From NCBI RefSeq assembly GCF_003432065.1, contig NZ_QWDE01000001.1, positions 1,116,001 to 1,180,000 on the forward strand: a stretch of DNA of 64,000 nt, read 5' to 3'. The position numbers were made by a program, and so were the translations under genes. Within the stretch, counting starts at the first letter, position 1, and the number at the start of each line of letters is the position of its first letter. This stretch comes from Mucilaginibacter terrenus (lineage in GTDB: Bacteria > Bacteroidota > Bacteroidia > Sphingobacteriales > Sphingobacteriaceae). The notes beneath the pieces are model-generated. The model saw nothing but the letters and a program-made list of their open reading frames with translations, was not told where the DNA came from and did not search any database. Shown here piece by piece: positions 17,004-25,263 of the stretch.

Positions 17004-17187
17004 ATTTTACAAATTGCCAGATGGACCGGCATTGATCTAACCTGTCAAATATAGTAGTATTAGTTATTTTTTGAAGCTATTATTTAGAAAATATCCAGTA
17101 TTCAGGTAGTCTATTATGCGGTGGTTGTGAGCATCTACAAACAAAACAATGCACAGCTTGTTCATGATGCTATAAATTCACACTACG

Positions 17188-17697
17188 ATGAAAAAGACAA
17201 TTTTACGAGCAAGTTTCTTATCAATTTTAGCCCTTGCACTCTTTACAAAAGCTAATGCCCAGGTAAGCGTTAACCTTAATGTTGGTTTATGGAACCCACC
17301 GGCAGAATACTCGGGCGTTGATTATTACTACGTACCAGACATTGAGAGCTACTACTATGTACCCAAACACCAGTACGTTTACCTAGACGGCGGCAATTGG
17401 GTGTGGCGCAATACGCCTCCTCCGCGTTATGGTTCATTCAACATAAATAACGGTTACAAGGTTGCGGTGAACCGCCCGCAGGCATACAGGTATTTCACCA
17501 CCGACCGTGTAAAATATGCTAAATACAAAGGCAACAAAAAGCAGGTTATTGTACGCAACAATTACTACAACAACAATACCCGCGTTGTTAAAGTTAAGCA
17601 CGACAACGGCAATCATAATGGCTGGGGTAATGGCCGCGGCAACGGTGGCGGTAAAGGCCATGGCGGCGGCAATGGCCACGGTCACGGCAAACACTAA
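17188..17697 (+). CDS. Secreted protein with Tyr-rich body and Gly/His/Asn-rich tail
   Basis: A 169-residue exported protein. The signal peptide ends near ...LFTKANAQ. The middle holds repeated YYYVP units (DYYYVPDIESYYYVPKHQYV) and a GNWVWR segment, as in small secreted Bacteroidota proteins of unknown function. The last 35 residues are Gly-, His- and Asn-rich (GNGRGNGGGKGHGGG), possibly metal-binding. It is monocistronic with a strong terminator. I do not recognise a characterised family. Confidence 0.75.
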   Translation: MKKTILRASFLSILALALFTKANAQVSVNLNVGLWNPPAEYSGVDYYYVPDIESYYYVPKHQYVYLDGGNWVWRNTPPPRYGSFNINNGYKVAVNRPQAYRYFTTDRVKYAKYKGNKKQVIVRNNYYNNNTRVVKVKHDNGNHNGWGNGRGNGGGKGHGGGNGHGHGKH

Positions 17698-17710
17698 TAG
17701 GTTAGAAAGC

Positions 17711-17750
17711 AAAATAAAGAAGCCCGGCGTACGCTGGGCTTCTTTATTTT
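17711..17750 (+). terminator. Terminator after the Tyr/Gly-rich protein gene
   Basis: A near-perfect palindrome with a stem of about 18 bp (arms 17711-17728 and 17733-17750) and a GTAC loop. It ends in TTTATTTT on + and in its complement on -. Confidence 0.85.
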
Positions 17751-17754
17751 AAAG

Positions 17755-17972
17755 TGTTTCGGTTTGTTTCAAAACTAATAAGCCGGACACTGTTTCACCA
17801 TAATTGTAAAAATCTATGTATATCTGATAACAATCTGACGGATTACTATTTAACTTAACTATCCTGAAGTTTTTATACTGTTTCGGTTTGTTTCGCTTAA
17901 AAAATTAAGTTATTGTAAAACAACCACTTACAAATTAAGTATGTTTCAGCTGTTTCACTCTAGCCGAAACAG
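17755..17972 (+). repeat. Intergenic word-array element, TGTTTC/GAAACA variant
   Basis: Seven copies of TGTTTC on + (17755, 17765, 17791, 17879, 17889, 17942, 17951) and one inverted GAAACA (17966-17971) that pairs with the last copy as CTGTTTC/GAAACAG. The spacing matches the two GGGACA-type elements at 28021 and 62001 within one or two bases, and the flank AAGTTTTT-n-TAC before the central pair and GCTT after it are shared. It lies between the convergent 17188 gene and alaS. The function is unknown. Confidence 0.85.
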
Positions 17973-17976
17973 TTGA

Positions 17977-20670
17977 TCAGGATAAAAACGACTTGGCTTT
18001 TTCCAACGCACGTTCTAAACCTGTCGCGTCCTTACCACCAGCCGTTGCATAAAACGGTTGACCACCGCCGCCGCCTTGTATCTCCTTAGCCAATTCACGA
18101 ACGATGGTTCCGGCATTCAGGCCCTTCTCTTTCACCAGGTTCTCGGCTATCATTACAGTAAGGCCGGGTTTGCCGTCGTTCTCGGTAGCCAGTACCAGGA
18201 ACAAGTTAGGTACAATATCCTTTAGCTGGTAGGAGACATTTTTCACAGCATCGGCATTCGGCAGTTCTACCCTCTCGGCAATAAAGTTGACACCGTTTAT
18301 TTCAGTTGCTTTCTTTGCAAGTTCGTCCTTCAGCCCCGATGATTTCTCCAGTACCGCTTTCTCTATTTCCTTTTTAAGGCGGTTGTTCTCCTCCAGTAAA
18401 GCCTCTATACTTTTGTTGATGTCTTTAGGATTTTTTAGCAGTTCCTTCACCCCCTGTACCAATTTAGTTTGCTCGTTGATGTAGTTTTCAGCAGCGACGC
18501 CGGTAATAGCTTCGATACGACGGACACCGGCAGCGACAGCGCTTTCTGCCACTATTTTAAAGTAGCCTATTTGCCCGGTGGCCTTTACGTGGGTGCCACC
18601 GCAAAGCTCCTTGCTAAAGTTATCATCGAAAGTGATAACGCGTACATACTCGCCATATTTTTCGCCAAATAGTGCAGTTACACCACTGGTGATAGCTTCC
18701 TGGTAAGCCACCATGCGCTCCTCTTTCAGTGGAATATTCTCGCGCACTTTTTGATTTACGATGGTTTCTATCTGCGCCAATTCCTCATCAGTAACTTTAG
18801 CAAAGTGCGAAAAGTCGAACCGCAGGTAATCACTATTTACCAGCGAGCCTTTTTGATTGACGTGGCTACCCAGTACCTGCTTCATGGCAGCGTGCAAAAG
18901 GTGCGTAGCAGTGTGGTTACCCTCGGTACTGTTGCGTTTCTGAGGGTCTACAATAGCAGTTAAAGCATCTTCCGGAGTAGATGGCAGTTTATCTGTGAAA
19001 TGAACGATAAGCCCGTTCTCCTTTTTGGTGTCCGTTACATAGATGATATCGCCGTTAGGGAATATCAATTCGCCTTTATCACCTACCTGGCCGCCGCTTT
19101 CTGCATAAAACGGCGTTTTATCCAGCACAATCTGGTACTGCTCTTTGCCTTTAGCACTAACCTTACGGTATTTAATGATGTGTGCGATGGTTTCCGTCTC
19201 ATCATACCCGGTGAACTCAACTGCTTCGTCTTCATCTTTGATCATAATCCAGTCGCCGGTGTCAATGGCGGTGGCAGCACGTGAACGCGTCTTTTGTTCT
19301 TGGAGAGCTGCGTTGAAGCCGTCAATGTCCACAGACCAACCCTTTTCACGGGCCATTAGTTCGGTAAGATCTATTGGGAAGCCGTAAGTGTCAGATAACT
19401 CAAAGGCATCTTTACCTTTTATGACATTTTTTCCAGCTTCATGATTAACAAAGTTGCCCCCATCTAAGATTGTTGTCCCCCCGTTGTAGATGGCTGTTAT
19501 ATTATTAAAAATCTCTATCCCTTTGGACAATGTTCGTAAGAACGCAACCTCCTCCTCCAAGATCACCTTCTGTACAAAATCCTTTTGAGCATACAATTCA
19601 TCAAAAACACCTTTGAACTGCTCGGCCAATAACGGCACTAACTGATTAAAGAATGGCTCTTTAAAGCCTAATGTTTGATAGCTATAACGCACTGCACGGC
19701 GCAATATCCTGCGGATAACATAGCCCGCCTTATTGCTCGCCGGTAACTGACCATCTGCTATGGCAAAGCTTATTGCACGGATATGGTCTGAAAGCACGCG
19801 CATGGCTACAGCATCGTTCCAATCAGTATCACCTGGCTTGGCAACGCTGTTATAGGATTTTCCGCTTTTCGCCGCGATGAACTGTATCATCGGCTGGAAA
19901 ACGTCGGTATCGTAGTTTGAGGTTTTACCCTGCATTACCCGTACCAAACGCTCAAATCCCATCCCGGTATCAACATGTTTGTTGGGCAGCGGCTGCAGTG
20001 AACTATCTTTCAAACGGTTGAACTGCATGAATACATTGTTCCATATTTCAATTACCTGATCATGGTCGGCATTTACCAGGGTTGCACCGTTTACCTGTGC
20101 ACGCTCATTGTCCGGTCGACCATCGTAGTGTATTTCAGAGCAAGGGCCGCAGGGTCCTGTCTCCCCCATTTCCCAAAAGTTGTCTTTTTTGTTGCCCGGC
20201 AGTATATGTGCTTCATCAACATATTGCTTCCACAACTCGTAAGTTTCGGTATCAGTTTCTAAACCTTCTTTAGTGTCCCCCTCAAAATAAGTAACATAAA
20301 GGCGGTCTTTGGGCAGTTTGTAAACTTCAGTCAGCAATTCCCAGCTCCAGGTTATAGCCTCCTTTTTGAAATAGTCGCCAAAGCTCCAGTTACCCAGCAT
20401 CTCAAACATGGTGTGGTGATAGGTATCAATCCCTACCTCTTCCAAATCGTTGTGCTTGCCGCTTACCCGAAGGCAGCGTTGGGTGTCAGTAACACGTGAA
20501 GATTTAGGTGCTGCTTCACCCAAAAATATATCCTTAAACTGGTTCATGCCCGCGTTGGTGAACATCAGTGTTGGGTCGTTTTTAACTACAATAGGCGCGC
20601 TTGGTACAACCAGGTGCCCCTTTGATGTAAAAAAATCAAGAAAAGCTTTACGTATTTCGGTAGCTGTCAT
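17977..20670 (-). CDS. alaS: Alanyl-tRNA synthetase
   Basis: Charges tRNA(Ala) with alanine and edits mischarged Ser/Gly. The start is placed at the ATG 20668-20670 (MTATEIRKAFLDFF, the family N terminus); an in-frame extension of 18 codons lacks family similarity. The 897 residues include class II motif regions (MFTNAGMNQFKDIF, DTYHHTMFEMLGNW), the editing-domain HTATHLLHAAM, the zinc-site CGGTHV, and a C-terminal DHHA1-like domain (GGGGGQPFYATAGG). It is probably monocistronic. Its -7 box ends only six bases before the ATG. Confidence 0.96.
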   Translation of the reverse strand: MTATEIRKAFLDFFTSKGHLVVPSAPIVVKNDPTLMFTNAGMNQFKDIFLGEAAPKSSRVTDTQRCLRVSGKHNDLEEVGIDTYHHTMFEMLGNWSFGDYFKKEAITWSWELLTEVYKLPKDRLYVTYFEGDTKEGLETDTETYELWKQYVDEAHILPGNKKDNFWEMGETGPCGPCSEIHYDGRPDNERAQVNGATLVNADHDQVIEIWNNVFMQFNRLKDSSLQPLPNKHVDTGMGFERLVRVMQGKTSNYDTDVFQPMIQFIAAKSGKSYNSVAKPGDTDWNDAVAMRVLSDHIRAISFAIADGQLPASNKAGYVIRRILRRAVRYSYQTLGFKEPFFNQLVPLLAEQFKGVFDELYAQKDFVQKVILEEEVAFLRTLSKGIEIFNNITAIYNGGTTILDGGNFVNHEAGKNVIKGKDAFELSDTYGFPIDLTELMAREKGWSVDIDGFNAALQEQKTRSRAATAIDTGDWIMIKDEDEAVEFTGYDETETIAHIIKYRKVSAKGKEQYQIVLDKTPFYAESGGQVGDKGELIFPNGDIIYVTDTKKENGLIVHFTDKLPSTPEDALTAIVDPQKRNSTEGNHTATHLLHAAMKQVLGSHVNQKGSLVNSDYLRFDFSHFAKVTDEELAQIETIVNQKVRENIPLKEERMVAYQEAITSGVTALFGEKYGEYVRVITFDDNFSKELCGGTHVKATGQIGYFKIVAESAVAAGVRRIEAITGVAAENYINEQTKLVQGVKELLKNPKDINKSIEALLEENNRLKKEIEKAVLEKSSGLKDELAKKATEINGVNFIAERVELPNADAVKNVSYQLKDIVPNLFLVLATENDGKPGLTVMIAENLVKEKGLNAGTIVRELAKEIQGGGGGQPFYATAGGKDATGLERALEKAKSFLS

Positions 20671-20676
20671 AGGGTG

Positions 20677-20704
20677 CAAAGGTAAAAAATTGTGCCGAAC
20701 CAAA
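20677..20704 (-). promoter_or_regulatory. Promoter of alaS, near-leaderless
   Basis: On the minus strand TTTG (20704-20701), 16 bases, and TACCTTTG (20684-20677) match the consensus. Only six bases separate the -7 box from the ATG at 20670, so the mRNA would have almost no leader. Confidence 0.6.
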
Positions 20705-20750
20705 TTAATAGAATACAAAACCATTAAGCGTTTCTGCGAATGGTATTTGG

Positions 20751-20758
20751 TATGTTTG
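20751..20758 (+). promoter_or_regulatory. -7 box of the P-loop kinase gene
   Basis: TATGTTTG matches TAnnTTTG, 18 bases before the ATG at 20777. No good -33 element is seen. Confidence 0.4.
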
Positions 20759-20776
20759 TTATTTTGATTTAACGCT

Positions 20777-21319
20777 ATGAAAATTCAAATTATGGGTGCG
20801 TCCTGCGCAGGTTCTACCACCTTGGGGAGAGCGCTTTCAGAGCGGCTCGATATTCCTTATTTTGATACCGATGAATACTTTTGGGAAACGACCGAAGTAC
20901 CTTATACTGTTAAACGCAATCCGGCAATCCGTAACCGGATGTTGCTAAATGACATGGCACAACATCAAAGCTGGATACTTGGCGGGAGTGTAATCAAGTG
21001 GGGAGATGTATTCTGGACGATGTTTGACCTTGTGGTCTTTTTGTACATTCCTGCTGATATACGAATAAAACGCTTAATCGCAAGGGAAGAAGAACGTTAT
21101 GGTGATGCGATTTATAATGATCCGGTCAGGGCAAAACTATTCCGGGATTTTGTAGACTGGGCTGCAGAATACGACAATCCGGATTTCAGCGGACGAAATG
21201 TAAAAGCACACAGGGACTGGTTAACGGTAGCAAGCGGCAGGAAGATAGAAATTAGCGGAGACACAACAATCAACGAAAGAATAGATATGGTTGTACAAGA
21301 AATTAGCCGGCTAACATAG
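20777..21319 (+). CDS. P-loop kinase-like protein (adenylate/shikimate-kinase fold)
   Basis: A 180-residue NTP-binding protein resembling small nucleoside or shikimate kinases of the AAA_18 type. The N-terminal loop is GASCAGSTTLG (Gly7-Thr15): the Walker A lysine is replaced by Ser13, as in the GASGSGTTTLG branch of this family. YFDTDEYFWE (about 27-36) supplies the acidic substrate-site residues, and RIKRLIAREEERYG is lid-like. The substrate is unknown. It is divergent from alaS and followed within about 60 bases by the MerR gene. Confidence 0.7.
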   Translation: MKIQIMGASCAGSTTLGRALSERLDIPYFDTDEYFWETTEVPYTVKRNPAIRNRMLLNDMAQHQSWILGGSVIKWGDVFWTMFDLVVFLYIPADIRIKRLIAREEERYGDAIYNDPVRAKLFRDFVDWAAEYDNPDFSGRNVKAHRDWLTVASGRKIEISGDTTINERIDMVVQEISRLT

Positions 21320-21375
21320 TTGATGTTTTGTACCCCGAAACTATTTACTTTGCTGCTAAACGTTTACTTTTGCAT

Positions 21376-21711
21376 ATGCCCTACAAAGAACGCGAGATCA
21401 GCAAAGTATACTATACCATGGGTGAGGTATCAACCATGTTTGATGTAAATCAATCGCTTATACGTTTTTACGAAAAGGAGTTTGACGTACTGCAGCCCAA
21501 GAAGAATAAAAAGGGCAACCGTTATTTTACAGCAGAAGATATAGAGAACTTCAAAATCATCTTCCACCTTCTCCGCGACAAAGGCTTTACCCTGCAAGGT
21601 GCAAAGGATCACTTAAAAACAAATATAACCGGCACACGAGAGAACCAGCGTGTGATCGACTCACTTGAAAACCTGAAAAAATTCCTGCTGGAAGTACGCG
21701 ACGAGTTGTAA
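21376..21711 (+). CDS. MerR-family transcriptional regulator
   Basis: A 112-residue protein with an N-terminal MerR helix-turn-helix (YYTMGEVSTMFDVNQSLIRFYEKEF) and the wing NKKGNRYFTAEDIENF, then a short coiled dimerisation helix. There is no effector domain or Cys metal site, so it is the small type common in Bacteroidota. The start is set at the ATG 21376 rather than an in-frame upstream codon at 21328. TACTTTTG at 21365-21372 ends three bases before the ATG, again a near-leaderless layout. Target genes are unknown; comEC follows. Confidence 0.85.
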   Translation: MPYKEREISKVYYTMGEVSTMFDVNQSLIRFYEKEFDVLQPKKNKKGNRYFTAEDIENFKIIFHLLRDKGFTLQGAKDHLKTNITGTRENQRVIDSLENLKKFLLEVRDEL

Positions 21712-21785
21712 ACTGTTGCAGTTAAAGCTATTTTGGTGCTTCAAAATAAAACCTTATTGCCTGCCTGTGCAACAGGGAGACCACT

Positions 21786-23867
21786 ATGATAGCTGAGCAC
21801 AAAGGCGAAATCCCTGTTGTTATATTATTACTGCCTTTTATAGGCGGCATAGCAACAGGCTTATATTGGCCGGGAGTAGATATGCTTGCTTTGGCGATTA
21901 CAGCCGCTGTTTTATTTTCCATCTTTGTTTTTCTTAACCTCGGCTACAGCAAATTTTCCGTTTACAAGAGCAAATGGATTGGCGGGATGCTGATTTACCC
22001 TATACTATTCCTCGCTGGTTGGCTCATCAGCATCCACCATAACCAACTTCGCAGGGCAGATCATTTTAGCAAGCAGCAGGCGCAGTTCCTGGTGGTGTGT
22101 ATTAACAGCGAGCCTGTTGTAAAGGGCGAGTGGACCAGGTTTACAGCAGAGGTATCGTCAACTATTAGTAACAATAAAGTTCGAAACAGCAGCGGCACCC
22201 TGCTAATCGCCATTAAAGATGAACTCGCCAGGAATCTTTTTTATGGCGAACAACTGCTTGTGCCGGCTAAATACACCATAATTGATCCGCCGTTTAATCC
22301 TGGTGAGTTTAACTATAAACAATACCTCGCGCACAAAAATGTGTACCATCAGGCTTACCTTTTTCCCAAGCATTACAAAATAACCGGGAGCGGCTTTGGT
22401 AACGGCCTCATAGCTGCAGCTTTAAACTCACGGCAGCAATTAGTTAAAAAGCTGTACAGTAATATGCATGATACCACAGCTATTGCTGTAGCATCCACGC
22501 TGATATTGGGCTACAAGGCCGACCTAAGCAATGATGTAATGCAGGCGTATTCCAAAACCGGCACTATACACATATTATCAGTATCTGGCGGACACGTGGC
22601 AATTTTGTATGTTGTATTAGCGTGGGCGCTATCATTTCTGAACGGTCACAAAAAAGGCAAGATCATAAGAGTTGTCGTGATAATATTGCTGATCTGGCTT
22701 TATGCACTGCTTACAGGATTATCGCCTGCGGTATGCCGCGCGGCTTTAATGATTTCGTTCTTAATCGTAGGCAAAACGGCGGGTAGATATGTAAATCCGC
22801 TTAACGTTCTGGCTTGTTCTGCATTTGCCTTGCTGCTTTACGATCCTTTTCTGATTACAGATGTAGGCTTCCAATTGTCCTACCTGGCCGTTGCCGGCCT
22901 TATTATTTTCGAACCGATCATCAATCAATTTGCATCGTCTAAAAACCGTGTAGCAGATTACCTATGGAAAGCCACATCGGTATCTACCGCAGCACAAGCA
23001 ATTACTTTCCCTTTAAGCGCCTTTTATTTTCATCAATTGCCTGTTTACTTTCTTATCAGCAACCTTATAATTATGATACCTGTAACGGTTATCATGTATT
23101 CCGGACTTTTATTGCTGATGCTGCCGCAGATTCCTGTCGTCTCAAACTTGTTGGGCCTTATTCTCGAGAAGTCCATTTTAATTATGAACAAGCTGCTTGG
23201 CTTTATAGAACATCTTCCTTATGCCAGCATCAGCAAAATTTGGCTCACTAATACCGAACATCTTTTACTCTACCTAATAATTGTAACTTTCTTTTACTTG
23301 CTGTACAACAGGAGACGAAAGTGGTTGCTCGCAGCAGCATTATTTGCTACTCTTTTGTTTTCTATAAGTATCAGCATTAAGAAAATCAACTCGGACAGTA
23401 CCCAATCCATAACTTTCCTTAACCTGAAAAAGCATAGCGGAATTGTATTTAAGAACGGCAACAATGGAGTTGTGCTGACTGATATAACCGATACGGATAA
23501 AGTATTTAAATATTCAATACAGCCGGGTTTGGATAGTAACCGAATCACCAATTATATCATATGTGGTTTCGATAAGAACTTGCAAAACGAGTACCTGCTA
23601 AAACGAGGTGGATTGGTACAGTTTAGAAATAAAAGATTGATGATCTTAAACCATAAGCCCCCTGCATGGTCTATCCCGTCGACATTGAGATTAGATTACA
23701 TTTATATAAGAGAGAATGCTTCAGTTGATCTAAGGTCCCTAATAACCAAACAAGTGATTGTGGATGCCAGTAACTCAGATCGCTATATCTCAGTGCTTAC
23801 TGCAAACCAGGTAAATTATCAATCCCTTAAACGTAACAAATCCATCATCATAAACTCTAACAGGTAA
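21786..23867 (+). CDS. comEC: ComEC/Rec2-family DNA uptake channel
   Basis: Inner-membrane channel for single-stranded DNA in natural transformation. The 693-residue protein has N-terminal membrane segments, a DUF4131/OB-like periplasmic domain (about 95-190), then the Competence core with ILSVSGGHVAILYVV and GLSPAVCRAALM, and many membrane helices to about residue 520. The C-terminal 160 residues are soluble but lack the HxHxDH metal motif of the MBL domain found in longer ComEC proteins, which is frequent in Bacteroidota. No other competence gene is adjacent. Confidence 0.88.
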   Translation: MIAEHKGEIPVVILLLPFIGGIATGLYWPGVDMLALAITAAVLFSIFVFLNLGYSKFSVYKSKWIGGMLIYPILFLAGWLISIHHNQLRRADHFSKQQAQFLVVCINSEPVVKGEWTRFTAEVSSTISNNKVRNSSGTLLIAIKDELARNLFYGEQLLVPAKYTIIDPPFNPGEFNYKQYLAHKNVYHQAYLFPKHYKITGSGFGNGLIAAALNSRQQLVKKLYSNMHDTTAIAVASTLILGYKADLSNDVMQAYSKTGTIHILSVSGGHVAILYVVLAWALSFLNGHKKGKIIRVVVIILLIWLYALLTGLSPAVCRAALMISFLIVGKTAGRYVNPLNVLACSAFALLLYDPFLITDVGFQLSYLAVAGLIIFEPIINQFASSKNRVADYLWKATSVSTAAQAITFPLSAFYFHQLPVYFLISNLIIMIPVTVIMYSGLLLLMLPQIPVVSNLLGLILEKSILIMNKLLGFIEHLPYASISKIWLTNTEHLLLYLIIVTFFYLLYNRRRKWLLAAALFATLLFSISISIKKINSDSTQSITFLNLKKHSGIVFKNGNNGVVLTDITDTDKVFKYSIQPGLDSNRITNYIICGFDKNLQNEYLLKRGGLVQFRNKRLMILNHKPPAWSIPSTLRLDYIYIRENASVDLRSLITKQVIVDASNSDRYISVLTANQVNYQSLKRNKSIIINSNR

Positions 23868-23928
23868 TTATTTAAAAAATTTGCATAAGAGTTAAACACG
23901 CACTACATTGTATCATCAAATTAAAACT

Positions 23929-24576
23929 ATGAAGATTAAACTTTTTACCGTTGCCATGGGCGCAGCCTTTATTGCAACAGCACTTAACGCTAACGCTCAA
24001 AAGGCTTACAAAGAAGGTGTTATTACCATGAACATGAATGCAATGGGACAGGCAATAGAAGCTAAAAGCTACTTCCGTACCGATTCATCTTCTGTGGCTT
24101 TCAACGCTGGGCCTGCTGATATCAAAGTACTTTCTGACAGCAAAGGCACTTACATGGCTATTTTGGTTGACGTTCCGGTAGCATCAATTAAAAAAGCAGC
24201 TATTGCTACACCTGCCGAAATTGAAGAACAGCGTTCTAAATTCCCGGTACTTACTTTTAAACCAGGTACAGAAACAAAGGTCATTAACGGCTTTAACTGT
24301 ACAAAAGTTGTTGCTACTGATGCAAAAGCAGGCAAAACTTACGACATTTGGGTAACCAAGGACGTGTCAATCCCTGAGACATCAGCTACTAAATTATATG
24401 CTGGTGCAGGCGGCTTCCCTATTCAGTACACCACATTCCAAAACGGCCAGGCTTCTGAAGTAACTATCAAGAGCATTGTTGAGCAAAAAGTACCTGCCGG
24501 AACTTTCGGCATCCCTGCTGACTTTGAAAAGATCAGCATGGACGATCTGAAATCATTAGGTGGCGGCGGTAACTAA
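23929..24576 (+). CDS. Secreted DUF4412-like protein
   Basis: A 215-residue exported protein. The ATG at 23929 gives a clean signal peptide (MKIKLFTVAMGAAFIATA...NANAQ); an upstream TTG in frame is unlikely. The body (MNMNAMGQAIEAKSYFRTDS, GFNCTKVVATDAKAGKTYDIW) resembles DUF4412/GLPGLI-type periplasmic proteins of Bacteroidota, which have no known activity. It ends in a Gly-rich tail and is followed by a strong terminator. Confidence 0.7.
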   Translation: MKIKLFTVAMGAAFIATALNANAQKAYKEGVITMNMNAMGQAIEAKSYFRTDSSSVAFNAGPADIKVLSDSKGTYMAILVDVPVASIKKAAIATPAEIEEQRSKFPVLTFKPGTETKVINGFNCTKVVATDAKAGKTYDIWVTKDVSIPETSATKLYAGAGGFPIQYTTFQNGQASEVTIKSIVEQKVPAGTFGIPADFEKISMDDLKSLGGGGN

Positions 24577-24600
24577 TAAGTTATCACAAAAAACTTAAAA

Positions 24601-24645
24601 AAAAAAGAAGCCCGGATAACAAAATGTTACCCGGGCTTCTTTTTG
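24601..24645. terminator. Bidirectional terminator
   Basis: GAAGCCCGGATAAC (24607-24620) pairs, with one mismatch, with 24626-24639 around a 5-base loop. A runs precede it and T runs follow. Confidence 0.85.
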
Positions 24646-24654
24646 TTGATTGCT

Positions 24655-25260
24655 TTAGTTTAATGAAGATGCCAGGTTGTTAACCCAACCATTAAACAAT
24701 GCTGTTTCAAAGTCTACTGCCTTTTTTGCATGCAGCTCCCAATCAGGTGAAAAATGTTGAAGCTGGTTGATCATCTCCTCTAAATGGCCTTCTTCTTCAA
24801 GAATTATAGATTTTACATTCACCCTGCTCGATACATTATCTAGTGCCTCCTGATAAATAGGATAAAGTTCATCAGCACGAACTTCTATAGCATAGGTTAC
24901 CAGCAGATATGCAGCAAAACGAAGCTCTTTTCCACTTAGCCCTAAACCGTATTTCAAATACCTGGAAACATCTATATCCAGCTGATTCAAGTAATACTTG
25001 CTAAATGCGGGAGCAAGCAGGTAATCACCTGTATAGGTCGGGCAATCCACGCCTGTTTTTTCTATTTGTTTCTTTAGGTAGAAAGCGTGGCGATGTTCCT
25101 CAGCTGCATGCTTAAGGATAATATATGTAACCGTTGCTGGATCTTCACTGGCAGATATTTTACGTGCGCCGGTGTTCTCCATCAGCGATAATGTATTTAG
25201 CCATTTGGCGTGTAAATTGTTGTCTGAAATTATTTTAGGTAGAATAGTACTTAGTTCCAT
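24655..25260 (-). CDS. Ferritin-like (putative diiron) protein coupled to bioA
   Basis: A 201-residue, mostly helical cytoplasmic protein I cannot assign to a named family. It contains a spaced set of metal-ligand-like residues: Glu28, Glu55-x-x-His58 (AEEHRHAF), Glu126 with Asp130/Glu131 (EVRADEL), and Glu156-x-x-His159 (EEEGHLEEM), the order E, ExxH, E, ExxH of diiron ferritin-like proteins. The start codon lies three bases after the bioA stop, so it is the last gene of the operon. A redox or oxygenase role near biotin synthesis is inference; MiaE- or TenA/CADD-like alternatives are possible. Confidence 0.6.
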   Translation of the reverse strand: MELSTILPKIISDNNLHAKWLNTLSLMENTGARKISASEDPATVTYIILKHAAEEHRHAFYLKKQIEKTGVDCPTYTGDYLLAPAFSKYYLNQLDIDVSRYLKYGLGLSGKELRFAAYLLVTYAIEVRADELYPIYQEALDNVSSRVNVKSIILEEEGHLEEMINQLQHFSPDWELHAKKAVDFETALFNGWVNNLASSLN

Positions 25261-25263
25261 GAT

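Noticed and set aside
17434-17712. 92-residue minus-strand hydrophobic frame
   Set aside because: Antisense of the Gly/His/Asn-rich tail of the secreted protein.
20671-20724. 18-codon N-terminal extension of alaS
   Set aside because: It covers the promoter, and MTATEIRKAF is the conserved start of the protein.
21328-21375. Upstream in-frame extension of the MerR protein
   Set aside because: It lacks family similarity, contains a good -7-like box, and the ATG at 21376 gives the standard N terminus.
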